Of a stretch of DNA of 64,000 nucleotides, positions 28,191-39,100 are shown piece after piece (position 1 is the first letter of the stretch; every line of letters begins with the position of its first letter). The stretch is from Monosporascus cannonballus. Taxonomy: Eukaryota > Ascomycota > Sordariomycetes > Xylariales. Position numbers and translations under genes: made by a program. Below the pieces are notes generated by a model. That model saw nothing but the letters and a program-made list of their open reading frames with translations, had not been told where the DNA came from and did not search any database. The DNA lies in assembly GCA_004154925.1 (NCBI GenBank), contig QJNS01000304.1, forward strand, positions 19,401-83,400, given 5' to 3'.

Positions 28191-28541
28191 CAGTGGATGT
28201 CTAATTTGCATTGCGCGGGTGGGCCTGGAGAAGTTGGCGTACGGTCAACGGAGACTGACCATTCCGGTTTAGACTAGTGCCTGGCGGTTCAAGTGGTGAT
28301 CAGAGAGAAAGTCGAAGCACTCGAGGAATCTCCTTTCCGCAATGGGTAAAAAGACCCAACGTAACCTCAAATGCCAAAAACAAGGGCCTTTGTGGGGTCA
28401 ATTGCCAAGGGCAGACGTGGATCGGTGCTGGAAGACTTCAACACCACGAAGAGAAGGGAACAGCATCCACAAGCACTCTCTGTACCTAATCGAAAAAAAT
28501 ATTCATTCCTAATACCTGAAATTCGTGAGCGTGCATGTTCG

Positions 28542-30359
28542 TCAGAAGCCCAAATCATCCAATCCCCGAATAATCCCCGAAAACATATCATTCTTCTCCG
28601 GTGGCACCTCCGTTACCGCACCACGAATGACACCAACAAATACCTTCTTCGGCGGCGGCAGCTCCGTGCTACGCTCCTTCCACTGCCGGCCCGCCATGGC
28701 ATCCGTCAGTGCCTCCTCATCGACCCGCGCTAGCGGGGCGTCATCCGAGAAGCCGGATTCCTCCTCAGTAGCCATAACCGTACGTTCAACCCCGGCGCCC
28801 CCGCCGAGACTCATCCCAGGTGTCGCACGGCGCTGCGCCATCATCTGCGAAGCCGTCGCCTGCGACACAGGGGCCACGCCCCTGGGAAGCCCGACGCCCT
28901 GGCTCCAGTTGAAGAACATGGCGCGGTCCCAGATCTCCTTAATGCGCCGCAGCTCCTGGTGATTGTTGCCGTAGTAGGAGCGCTCGTGGGCGTCCTGTGG
29001 GAGAGCGGCGTCGGGGAAATTGACGAAGCTGGCGCGGCCCATCATGGAGAAGGGCCGAAGCTTCTCCTTGAAGCGCTGCAGGAAGCCGCGCATGTCTCGT
29101 TCGAGCCACTTCTCTTCCCACTGGAGCATGATATACACGTGATAGGTACAGTCACGCCAGCGGAAGGCGCTCGCAGAGCGCTTCTTTTGGGCTGCCTGGC
29201 CGCCGGCGTGGATCCATGTCACCTGGAGCAGGGCCTGCTCGCCTGTGAAGAGCTTTCGGAACTGCAAGAACTCTTGGCGGATAATGTTAGTGATCTCCGT
29301 GATGGCGTTTTCCCTGTTTTTAAAAAGGAAGGATGCGTAGATGCTGTAAGACCGGTTGGTAGGGAAAGATTTTGTGATTTCCTCGGACCACTGCGCTACG
29401 AGTGTTTCGTGGAGGAAGCGGGTCGACTTCTCTTGCATTGTACGGCGCTTGAGCTGCCTGACTAACTCCTTCTCCCGGATGTTCTTGTCGACCAGCTTGT
29501 CGAAGTCGTTCTTGTTGCCGTCGTAATAGACGAGGAAACGGACTCCAAGCTCGGACTGGGTCTGCGAGAGATCGCATAGCCAGGAGCTGTCCATGGTGAC
29601 CTGGTCGGGCCACTGAGTGGTGTAAAAGCGGTACATGGTGGCCATGAACTCGTTCATGGCGTTTGACCGGGGGAACCAGGTGAACCTACCGGCCGTCACA
29701 AGACCCTCCTTGTTTGAGAGCTTCTGGACGCGCAACTTCAGCTCAACCACGACGCCAAAGTTGCCGTGCCCGGCACCGCAAAGGGCCCAGAAGAGCCGGC
29801 CCTTGTCCGAGCCTGGATCGTCACTATCCGAGACGGTGACCACGTTTCCGTCGGCGGTGACGATTGTAACCTCCTTCAGGGTGTCGCAGCCCATGCCGAA
29901 GCTTCTAGTGAAAGGACTGAGGCCACCTCCCAAGAGGAAGCCGCTCACACCCACGGTGGGACAACGCCCGCCGTTGATGATCCACCCGTCGTAACGGCCG
30001 TTGACCAATTTCTTGTACGCGTGGCCCCATTGGGCGCCGCCTTGGAGGGTGACGGTCTTGGCGTTCATGTCGAGGTCGACCTTGTTCATCCTCACAAGGT
30101 CCAGTAGGATGCCCTGCTCGGCGGTGGAGGAGCCCGAGTAGGAATGGCCGCCGTTCTTGATGGTGATACTCACCCCCCGAGAGGATGCTTCCTTGATGAT
30201 GGTCTGGACATGAGCGGTGCCTTCGGGTTGGACAACGCAGGTGGGTCGAGAGAAGCGGTATAGGAGATTGGGGACCGCGACGGACCGTTCGTACTCCACC
30301 TCCCCGGGGCGGAAGACCGGAATGGCCGGGTGGGTGATGATTTTCATGACATCATCCAT
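28542..30359 (-). CDS. FAD-linked oxidase (berberine bridge enzyme-like, PCMH fold)
   Basis: A single open frame of 605 codons with no intron needed, starting at the only sensible ATG at 30359. The FAD-binding PCMH domain covers about residues 36-212. It has the GGHSYSG loop with His72 (the usual 8-alpha-histidyl FAD site) and GGRCPTVGVSG with Cys133 (the usual 6-cysteinyl site), so bicovalent flavin is expected. LFWALCGAGHGNFGVVVELKLRV at residues 189-211 is typical of the family. A BBE-like C-terminal segment (SYYGNNHQEL...WDRAMFFNW) lies at 461-484. Family members oxidise alcohols, sugars or alkaloid-type amines with O2; the substrate here is unknown. Odd points: no obvious signal peptide, although many relatives are secreted; an extra tail of about 115 low-complexity residues after the BBE segment; and Phe where many relatives have His after VGxxG. 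Codon use and GC are normal and no RIP damage is seen, so it is probably functional. Confidence 0.92.
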   Translation of the reverse strand: MDDVMKIITHPAIPVFRPGEVEYERSVAVPNLLYRFSRPTCVVQPEGTAHVQTIIKEASSRGVSITIKNGGHSYSGSSTAEQGILLDLVRMNKVDLDMNAKTVTLQGGAQWGHAYKKLVNGRYDGWIINGGRCPTVGVSGFLLGGGLSPFTRSFGMGCDTLKEVTIVTADGNVVTVSDSDDPGSDKGRLFWALCGAGHGNFGVVVELKLRVQKLSNKEGLVTAGRFTWFPRSNAMNEFMATMYRFYTTQWPDQVTMDSSWLCDLSQTQSELGVRFLVYYDGNKNDFDKLVDKNIREKELVRQLKRRTMQEKSTRFLHETLVAQWSEEITKSFPTNRSYSIYASFLFKNRENAITEITNIIRQEFLQFRKLFTGEQALLQVTWIHAGGQAAQKKRSASAFRWRDCTYHVYIMLQWEEKWLERDMRGFLQRFKEKLRPFSMMGRASFVNFPDAALPQDAHERSYYGNNHQELRRIKEIWDRAMFFNWSQGVGLPRGVAPVSQATASQMMAQRRATPGMSLGGGAGVERTVMATEEESGFSDDAPLARVDEEALTDAMAGRQWKERSTELPPPKKVFVGVIRGAVTEVPPEKNDMFSGIIRGLDDLGF

Positions 30360-30527
30360 GGTGACGAGGATGGAGTGACTGGGGCCACCTCACTCAACAA
30401 GAAAAAGGGGAGTTTGGGAGTTTTTTGCCGTTCTGGTCGGCTAAGACCGAAATGTTGCGCTTGAAGGGGGTATATATGAGTACCCTGATATTATGCCCAT
30501 CGCGCCGGCTTAACACTCTCCTCAATA
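30360..30527. promoter_or_regulatory. Divergent promoter region
   Basis: 168 bp between the FAD-oxidase start (minus strand) and the small plus-strand frame at 30528. TATATAT at 30471-30477 lies about 50 bp before the plus-strand ATG and about 110 bp before the minus-strand ATG, so it fits the plus-strand gene better. Confidence 0.5.
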
Positions 30528-30776
30528 ATGAGCTGGAGACAGAGACAAGCTGTCAGTGACGTCCTCATCTGTTTGGCAATTCTGCTGATGATTGACGACG
30601 CCATATCCCCAACGGGGTTCCTGCCCAAGATAGAAACTCAAGAAGGCGCGTCAAGCGCTGCGAATCTTGGGATGCATCCTGGCGACTATGTTACCATCGA
30701 AGAGGGCTGCGTATCTGCCTCCTCCCCACACGGGTGTCACACTTGGGCTCAATTCAGGCAGCATGTTGACATCTAA
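30528..30776 (+). CDS. Candidate small secreted protein, 82 aa
   Basis: ATG-initiated frame, not recognised as any family. The N-terminus looks like a signal peptide: Arg-containing n-region (residues 1-9), hydrophobic core VLICLAILLMI (12-22), and a possible cleavage after AIS at 27. Pro at +1 is unfavourable, so a membrane anchor is the alternative. The mature part is about 55 residues with two cysteines (61 and 70). A TATA-like element lies about 50 bp upstream. It is divergent from the FAD-oxidase gene and could share regulation with it. Length alone does not prove it is coding. Further 3' exons are possible: a good intron-3' signal, ACTAAC then CAG, lies at 31151-31164, followed by an open frame to 31358. 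Confidence 0.4.
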   Translation: MSWRQRQAVSDVLICLAILLMIDDAISPTGFLPKIETQEGASSAANLGMHPGDYVTIEEGCVSASSPHGCHTWAQFRQHVDI

Positions 30777-31457
30777 GCAAAAGAAAAACCCTTGTAGTCG
30801 CATGTTTCGGGTAGGGCGTCTTCACTAAGTTACGTAGTCAAAGGAAGAGCAGTATTAGCGGTACTAGGTACACAGCGGTTCTTAGCCGTATTCTGGACAG
30901 GGAAACCGTTGACACCTTCGGACGGCTATGCGGAGATTATCGGCTACGTTGATGTCTTGGGCCTCTAGTGGTGTATCTTGAGGGTGCAGGATTGGATGTA
31001 GCTCCCACGACGTGCTTGTGCTCTTCGCGATTTTTCAACGAAATATGGATGCCCAACCGCGGGGAGGGTTGCGTTCTTTGCCGCGACGGCACCGAAGAAA
31101 CTGCCACATCGTTGACTCCCGCACCGTGGCATTCTTTGTTCTTGTTGTTGACTAACACTTGCAGTGACAATCATGAACTTGGCTAGCCCTTATGGGATGT
31201 GCCAACGGCAGCATGTTAATTGCTGCATTCAAGAGATAGGGGAGGCCGGAGATGGGGCAGTTCTGCGGAGAGGGTTTAATGTGATAGGTGGCGGCTATGG
31301 GGCTGGGCACACGGGCGTCAGGAGCTTCGCTCGCCCCTTCATTATCGAGGTTACATAGGACCAGAGCCCAAGCAAAGAAAAGCGTGTCGAAGCCTTGGTA
31401 AGAGATGGTCCGTTGCTGCCTGAGATGTGAGATATCATTTTGAAGAGAAGAGCGGCC
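30777..31457. other. GC-normal DNA with possible unspliced exon
   Basis: Holds a branch-point-like ACTAAC (31151-31156) and an acceptor CAG (31162-31164). A frame follows, from ATG 31173 to a stop at 31356-31358, Cys-containing near its start (MCQRQHVNCC). I could not find a matching donor with confidence. Overlapping minus-strand frames here are probably chance readings. Confidence 0.3.
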
Positions 31458-31668
31458 TAGGGTTTGCAATGGGTACCCAAATGGGTACCCATCACTACCC
31501 ACGACGTAAATTCACACGTCATAAAAGCTTAATACTTAGGGTTTCCTAGAAATATTTATTATATAAGTAATTCTGTATTGTTTACAGATGTTTATTATTT
31601 ATTTATGATTGAAAATATCACCCGTGGGTAGTGATGGGTACCTATTTGGGTACCCATTGCAAACTCTA
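31458..31668. mobile_element. hAT-type MITE, 211 bp, TSD GAGCGGCC
   Basis: Starts TAGGGTTTGCAATGGGTACC and ends with the inverted copy, ...CCCATTGCAAACTCTA. The inverted repeats extend to about 44 bp (through ATCACTACCCACG), and the middle is AT-rich. Identical 8-bp repeats GAGCGGCC at 31450-31457 and 31669-31676 match the target duplication length of hAT transposases, as does the TAGNG terminus. It is too short to encode a transposase. Confidence 0.92.
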
Positions 31669-31676
31669 GAGCGGCC

Positions 31677-31989
31677 ATGGCAAGTGAAACCTGTGCAATT
31701 AGGACATGCCGGTATTACTGCTGAAGATAATACAGTTCGCGGCGTCGTAATGAATATCGGCCGCTTTAAATTATCATTTTCCGCCCCTGAATAATTCATT
31801 ATTTTCACGATATATACGTACATAATAGACCTCATTAAAAGTATATAAACCGATATAAAGTCGTGCCAACTAAACTTACGATAATTCTAAAGTATTGAAG
31901 ATTATTAGATCAGTTAAGGATTCTATGGCTTTCCAAGAGCTTATGGCTTTCCAAGAGCTGTCGGCACTACATAGCCTTGGCAAACACAT
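31677..31989. other. Right edge of island 1
   Basis: Intermediate composition. Contains an 18-bp sequence (ATGGCTTTCCAAGAGCTT) in two tandem copies at 31925-31960. No gene recognised; a frame ending near 31794 begins inside the MITE inverted repeat and is discounted. Confidence 0.5.
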
Positions 31990-32411
31990 TGTGACGAACC
32001 TGTTATACTTCCACCTAGAGGTATGGGCGGTATCCGAAATGGGTCTTGATTTGCAGGTAACAGTAGAGCGAGAAATGATTTAATGGATTATTCGTTAAAA
32101 GTATTTGCCAACTTTTCTCTTAATTAAAGAATAATACCTTTTATTAAAAGCTTAACTTAATAACTAAAAAATTAAAATTAAATAAGTTACTATTGATAAA
32201 AAACCGATATAATATATATCTTTGTTTTTTATAATAAGTGTATCGTAAATTTACGAAATTTATATAATCTGGTTTTAAATTGTTAAAATTACTTAAATTA
32301 ATTGAATTATTTCGAAAATTAAGCATTTTTATCTGGCATATAACTAAAGCGGATGCGCGTTAAATTCTAAAGATAAATCTTTTCGAAATAAAAACCCTTA
32401 TATTTATAACA
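31990..32411 (-). mobile_element. Family B solo LTR (minus strand)
   Basis: 422 bp starting TGTGACGAACC and ending TATAACA; reverse-complemented, it matches the B1-type LTR over its length. The first ~160 bp, next to the GC-normal island, are little mutated (GGGTCTTGATTTGCAGG intact), while the rest is strongly AT-shifted. No clear target repeat; its right end is only 4 bp from the 5' LTR of B3. Confidence 0.75.
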
Positions 32412-32415
32412 TTAT

Positions 32416-32819
32416 TGTTACGTTCAAAAAAGGAACTCCACTAGACCCGAAAGAGGCCAAGCGAACTAACCCGTTAAACTCTCTACTGCAACCGGGTGAA
32501 CCTCAGCAAACCAAGTATTTCTATCGAACTCCAAAAATCAAGGGAAATTTTTTTCTCGTAATCTCCAAAAACTAACGGAAACCAAAAAGATATATATGAT
32601 TAATAATTTATTATAAATAGTGATATACTTAATCTCGCTTATTAATTATAAATTTAAGCCTTTAATCAAAAATATTATTCATTAATTAAGAAAAGAATCC
32701 GCAAATCTTTTTAACAAATAAATCTTTAAATTATTTTTCGCCTTATTATTATCTGCAAATCAAAATGTAATTCGTATATTATTTACACTTTTAACTAAAT
32801 ATATATTAAGTTTATTACA
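32416..32819 (+). repeat. 5' LTR of B3
   Basis: 404 bp, TGTTACGTTC...TTATTACA. Its first half matches the B2 LTR (reverse complement of TCCCTTTTGAACGTAACA), its second half matches all family B LTRs. Confidence 0.82.
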
Positions 32820-33540
32820 TTTTAATAATTTCTTAATTAAAAGCCGATAAATAATATATTGTCTAGTTTAAAAAAACACTCTCTTAAACGTAATACAAAA
32901 AATAATATAAAACGACGCTCAAAAAAACAAATAATACACCCGATTCCCGTTATAGAACAATAAAAAATCAATTACGAGATTAAACAATTTACCTCTTATT
33001 AAAAAAGTATTTCAGTTAATAGATAGTATAGTACTAATAATTACTCGATTTTAAAAAAAAAGCCATTTTTTTCTTTTAGCAGCAACCTGTTCTTATAAAA
33101 ATACTATTAAGATTTAAAGATTTAAGGCTGAAAAAGAAAAAGAAAAGAAAAAATATAAAGCCTAACAAAAAAGGAAAGAAAAAACATACGTTCGACTAAA
33201 AATTACGCATTTTAATAATAGAAATCCGGGCCTTAAAAACGTTAAGTACGTTTGATAATAAAAAGCTTTAATCCTGCTACTATTCGATACTAACTAGTTA
33301 TAAGAAAATGTTATTCCTTTTTTTATCTACCATAAGATATCAAATATTAAATATTATAAGCCAACTTTTTCCAAGCTTTATAATAGATATATAAATGTAA
33401 AAACATTTTTAATTCAAGCTAGATTTTACTTGAAATTCTCTGGAATTTCCTTAATAAAAAAACTATCAAAAAGTTATGGTTATTTTATAGTTCTTTATCG
33501 ACAATGTTCTTTTATAATTCGAACCTATTATAAAAGATTA

Positions 33541-33659
33541 TGTGAGATAACGAGGATGTAACGCTAGCTACAATACTAAAAGGTCAGCAATTCCAAGCCC
33601 CAATTGGAGTTTGGACATCCTAATCCACCTTATAAGGACTAGCTGTGCATATTATCACA
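33541..33659. mobile_element. 119-bp TIR repeat (copy F1)
   Basis: Starts TGTGAGATAACGAGG and ends ATTATCACA, giving short imperfect inverted ends (TGTGA-GATAA / TGTGATAATA). Same length and sequence plan as 59183-59300 and 59573-59691. The B3 sequence on both sides matches B4 near 7240-7260, so it was inserted into B3. No clear target repeat. Confidence 0.75.
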
Positions 33660-35473
33660 AATTGCTTATAAAACTAGATTAACGATTTTTTGGATATAAC
33701 AAATTATATTTTTAGTAAATATCGGCATGTTGAAAACGGGCTACAAAAGTTATTTAAAAGCCTAAATAAGAAATAATAAATAATTAAATAACTCTATTTT
33801 TTCTATTAACCAAAATTAATGTTAAAATACAAAATTAAGTTTAATCGTTTGACGGCAATTTCAAATTTACTAAAAAGCGCGTTATTGTATCTCTATTACG
33901 ATAGCCTAAAATCTTAAGATAAAAATAAATTATATATCGAACTTAAAACTAGGTCTTTTACAAATTATACTACTAAGGTTATTATTGTCGATATACGTAC
34001 TTTTAGTCGATACTTAAAAAAAGGATTAGCAAACAAAATAAGAATAAAAACTTTAATACCTAAATTAAAACAAAATAAGTGCAAACTTTAAAAAGAAAAA
34101 GTATTACTTCGAAAAAGCCCAGGAACAATAAGTCCAGCATAAAATACCTTAATTAAAATAAAAAAAACACACTTTAAAAACGAATATAGTCTCTTAGTTA
34201 AAAGGATTCTAGGAAAACAAATTTCTTAATCCTAAAAAAACTAAAATAACTAAACAAAAAATAGATAACAAAATAGAAAAGAGATTAATTCGACCTTTTT
34301 CCAGCTAGAATTTATTATTATAATAATTACTCAGATCCAGAACGGTATTCAAAGTGCGACAATTGTTCCATATGCCAGGATTTTAAGGTTAAAACCTACA
34401 AGTATTATTCAGAACAAACGGCTTCTAGAATAATTATAAGGTTAAAATACCTTTACCATCTCGATATACAGAGATACAGGATATATAACGAACACGGCCA
34501 GTTCGCGCTAAATATTAATAACTATAAATAATTATCCCTAAAACTTTGTAAATTTCTTAAAGACGCGGTATATTTATAAAAACCTTTTACAAATCTCTAT
34601 AATATATTATATTTCATACTCTATTACTTTAATAATTACTTCGTTTATCTTAAAACTAAAAAAAATAACTTTTAGCTTAGATAACAAAAACAGAATAGTT
34701 ACGAATTCGATAACGAATTCAAATATATAAAAGTTTTCCAAGAACTAAAATATCTCAAAATTTATTACATATATCTTAATTTAAAAAAGAATTAAAAGGT
34801 TATATCTGAAGGATATTTATATTACTTTTCGATGCTTTAGATTTAATACGAACTTCTGAATATAAAATCTTTTTTCGAAAATATATCCTTTCGAGATTAT
34901 AATTTAGAAAATATAGAACTAAAAAAAGAATTAAAAAAGACCGTTTTTATCGAATGTTAATTAAGTAAAAGAAAGTCGTATAAGTACATAAATAACTATT
35001 ACATTAAATATGTTACGAAAAAGCCTCGAAAATGGAAATATTTACTTATAAGCTAATTACGCCAATTAAAAATTGCGAGAAATTGTGGAAATTAAGATAT
35101 TGAAAACCTTCTTAATGCAAAACCTTATATAAGGCCAAAAAAAGTACGTAACCAAATTAAGGTTTTCCTTTTATACAAAAAATAAACGTTCAAAATTATA
35201 ATCGATTTAAAGGTAAAAAGTAATTTAATTTTTTCGATAATAAAAAAATTTTCAAATCTTTTAAAAATATCAATTGAAATCTAATAAATTACGTATAATA
35301 AACAGAATTTTAATTAAGTATGAAAATAACTGAATACATCGAAAAACTAAAAAAAAACTTTCTGTTAAAATTTAAAAATGTCAAGAATAATATGTAATAA
35401 ATATAACGAATATTTTAAAATATGATATTGTTTTAAAAATATCTTAATTGTATTCTAGCAATTTGCGGAATAA

Positions 35474-35649
35474 TGTAAGATAACGCAGCCCCCTATAGCC
35501 AAAAGAGCTAGAACAGGACTCCATATATATCCTGATAAGACGTCTTCAAATATCAAGAACAGTAACTAGTTGCTGATATAGCCCAGAAGGATTTGGAATT
35601 GTTGATCTTTTGGCCTTGTGGTTAGCGTCGCATCCTCGTTTATCTCACA
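35474..35649. mobile_element. 176-bp TIR repeat (F2, relative of F1)
   Basis: Starts TGTAAGATAACGCAG and ends CTCGTTTATCTCACA, so both ends carry TGTRAGATAA(A)CG. The right ~60 bp, reverse-complemented, matches the start of F1 (GAGGATGCGACGCTAACCAC), while the remainder is unrelated. It lies in B3 with TAA on both sides (35471-35473 and 35652-35654 after AG). The interior is not RIP-mutated. Confidence 0.7.
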
Positions 35650-35677
35650 AGTAATTAAAAAAAACCAGGTATTTTGA

Positions 35678-36108
35678 TATAACGAACCAGTCATACATCC
35701 ACCTGGAGGTATAAGCAGTATCCGAAAAGGGTCTTGATTTGCAGGTAACAATAAGGCGAAAAATAATTTAGTGTATTCGTTAAAAAGATTTCAAGGTACT
35801 CCTTTTTTAATTAAAGAACGGTATAATTACTTCTGGCTAAAAGCTTAAATTAATAATTAAGAAACGAAAAATTAAGTAAGTAATTATTTACATAGAAAAC
35901 CTAAACCTTATTTATCCTTTTTATTTTTTATATCTTTTATGGTTTCTGGGGATTTCGAAAAATTATGGTATTTATCGTTTACGAATCTCCTGGTATTTTT
36001 GGAAATTAATAGAAACCCGAGGTTTATCCGATGAAAGGTGGAGATCCCGAATGTTTCCAATTTCCTGGGCCTCTTTTAGGCCTAATGGAGTCCCTTTTGA
36101 ACGTAACA
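35678..36108 (-). repeat. 3' LTR of B2
   Basis: Reads TATAACGAACCAGTC at its left end, then CATCCACCTGGAGG. The segment from the left end to about 35760 is nearly free of RIP changes. Confidence 0.9.
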
Positions 36109-36149
36109 TTATTCCTTCTTTTCCAGGATTTTTGTCCTTAAAAATAAAA

Positions 36150-39100
36150 AAAATAAATCCTTAATTTCTTTTCTTTCTTTGCATTATAGTATTATATTTA
36201 ACCATATTGGATAAACCTCGAAAACGTATTAAATCTTTTACTGAAAATCGTTACGAACTAATTAAGTTAATTTTTCAGTTTAGTTTCGAAATTATGCCGT
36301 ATATGCGTTATTTCGAAAAAAAACTTTTTTACAAAATGTTGGAAGGTTGAAAAAATTATTAAAATTATTTGGCGGCCAATATTTAATTTTGCGATAAGAA
36401 TTACATTTCGCTTTTATCGTTTAAAAATATCCGGGCCGAAAAACTCCGGATAAACCGAAAAAAACGTTTGGTTGTTTAATAGCTCCAAAAATTATTTAAT
36501 TGCATTATTCGGTTAAATTATTAATTTGAATAATTACATTCTAAAAAAGTATCGTTTATTTAAAAAAGGCTTAAAAACATAAATAAATTAAAGGAGCAAA
36601 AAAAACTAGATACAGAGAAAAATCGTAAAGAAAAGGAGCAAGCATAGTTTACTTTAAAGTTAAATACGTTAATAAAAGTATTTACTTTTTTTGATTAAAG
36701 TACCGTAAGGGTTAATTTAAATAAGGGACCGTTATTGCCTATAACCTTAGCCGTATTAAAAACGGTTGGTCAGGATTCTGGCGGTAGAACGTCTTAATTA
36801 GGTTTATTATATTTGTTAAATAGTTAAATAATTTTTACGTATTTTCTTTATATAAATATCCTTCTTATTTAATTAAGTACTGGATTTTATTTTTAATTAT
36901 TTTAAAGTTTAATATTCGTTTAATTTCGTATTCGTCAAAATCTTTTTCGAATTTTAAATTTATTTTTAATGGGGCGTTCTTAAGTATTGATTTAAGTAAA
37001 GAAATATGGAAAATAAGGTGTATCTTTATGTTTTTGGGTAATAATAATTTGTAATTAATTTTGGAAATAATTTCGTTAATTTTAAACGGTTCAAGCTTTT
37101 TAAAATCAAGCTTATTATTAAATTTTTTTATTTTAATTTGTAAAATATTCAAAATTATGTTTTGTTTTTGGCGTAACAGGTAAACCTTATCTTTTTTTGC
37201 TAAAATTAATCCTTTAATTTTTTTCTTATTATAATACTGGGTTATCCGTTATTAAAGAAATCGTAATTTATTCTGAAAACGGGTTTAAATCGTTTTAATT
37301 TTTGTGGTTAATATTTTTGTTTTTAAAATAATTATAATAATCTTTAATATTTTGTTAAACGGTTATTTAAATCGTTTTATTTTTATATTATATTTGTATA
37401 TAACTATATAAAGAAATATACCCATATTTTCGTTAATTAATATATTATAAACGATTTATATTAATAATAAAAATTTTATCCAGTTATTTTATTAATAATT
37501 AACGTAATTTCGTAAATATTATTTTAAGATCTAATTTAATTTTTCGGTTTGGTTATCCATTTAAAGATAATACGTTATTAAAAATTTAAATTTAATATTA
37601 ATTTATTTAAAAAAGTTAATACCGAATTTTGAAGTAAATAACGTATTTCGGTTTAAAACGATTTTTTTAAATATTTTATATTTATTAAAATATTATTTAA
37701 TAAAGACGTAAGTTAATTATTTTGCCGTTATATTTCCTTTAAAAGGTAAAAAGTACCCATATTTGGTAAATCTATTAATAATTATTTATATTTTGTTATA
37801 TTCGATTCTAGTAATTAAATTTTTAAATAAAGGTAAATTAATAATAAAATCCCAAGTTATGGTATTCTATATTTTATCCGGAATGTTAGTAGGTTGCAAT
37901 AGCCCGTAAGGCTTATGGCGTACTGCCTTAATTTTATTACAAATGTTATAATTTTTAATAATTATTTTAACCATACGGCGTAGCTTAGGGAAATTGTATT
38001 TTTTTTGCAGCCGTCGGGTGGTTTTAAAATTTTTTTAATATTTATGTAGTAAGTTTTTATGGAATTCCTTTACGAATTGTTTTTGTTAATCCTTGGGAAT
38101 ATAAATTTTGCCATAATATAATAATTAATTTTTAAGTTATCTTTTTAGCTATTGGATTTTTTTTTGTTTTTTTATATTGTAAGAATTCCGGAACCGTATT
38201 AAAAGTTCGATAATTAATTTCTTTATTATTTTATACAAATATATAATTCCATCCTTATTATATTATAATATTTGCATATTTTTTTTGGGAATTTTGAAAT
38301 CGTAATTTTTTTTGCGATTAAAAATATTTGCTTAAATATTTTTTTTTCCTTTAATATAATATATCTTAAAATTAAATCTAAATAGAAAAATCCATTATTT
38401 TTTATGTCGTTTATTTAGCTTTTGGGCTTTTATAAATTACGTAAAATTTTTGTAATTAAAATAAATATCGAAAGGTTTTTTTGTTTTGTTAAAAAAAGGT
38501 TCTTATTTTTTAAAAATATTAATAATTATTAATAGTTTTTTATCGTAAATCTGGTATCTGAATTTTGCATTTCGGAATGTTTTAAAATAATATATTATTA
38601 AATATTATTTACCGTTATTTTTTTGTTATTCTAAAATTACGCCCAGGGTATACTTTAAAATATCTGTTTTTAGTTATTTCGTTTTATTTAAATTTAGTAT
38701 CTTTATAATAAATCCGTTAATAATTGTTTTTTTTAATTCCCGGAACGTTTTTTTTGTTTCCTTTAGAAATTCGAATTTTTTCTTAACGTATTCTTTAATA
38801 ATAAGTTTCGTTAAAGGCCTAATTATATTTCCATATCCTTTAATTAAGCCGCGTACGTAACCCGTAAATCTTAAAATTTATTAGATATTTATAACGGTTG
38901 CCTTATTAGGGATAAGTTAATCCTTAATTACTTTTAACTTAAAGCGTTAAATTTGAATTTATCCTAATATAAAAATAAATCCCAAAAAATCCAATTTTTA
39001 GGTATGTTATATATTTTTAATAAGGTTAATTAAAATATTAATTTCGTCCAAAGTTTTAAGTATTTAAATGATATATTTTTTATATTCCTTTAAGGTTTCG

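Noticed and set aside
24240..28420. Similarity between the patch at 24240 and sequence at 28280-28350
   Set aside because: Shared words (TGATCAGA, CGC-ATGGGT) are short and spaced differently; probably chance.
28959..30107. Plus-strand frames of 100-170 codons
   Set aside because: They are antisense shadows of the FAD-oxidase coding sequence.
33541..33659. The 119-bp repeat as dispersed 5S rRNA
   Set aside because: Length fits 5S, but the conserved 5S segments, such as the GACCATA-type 5' part, are absent on both strands.
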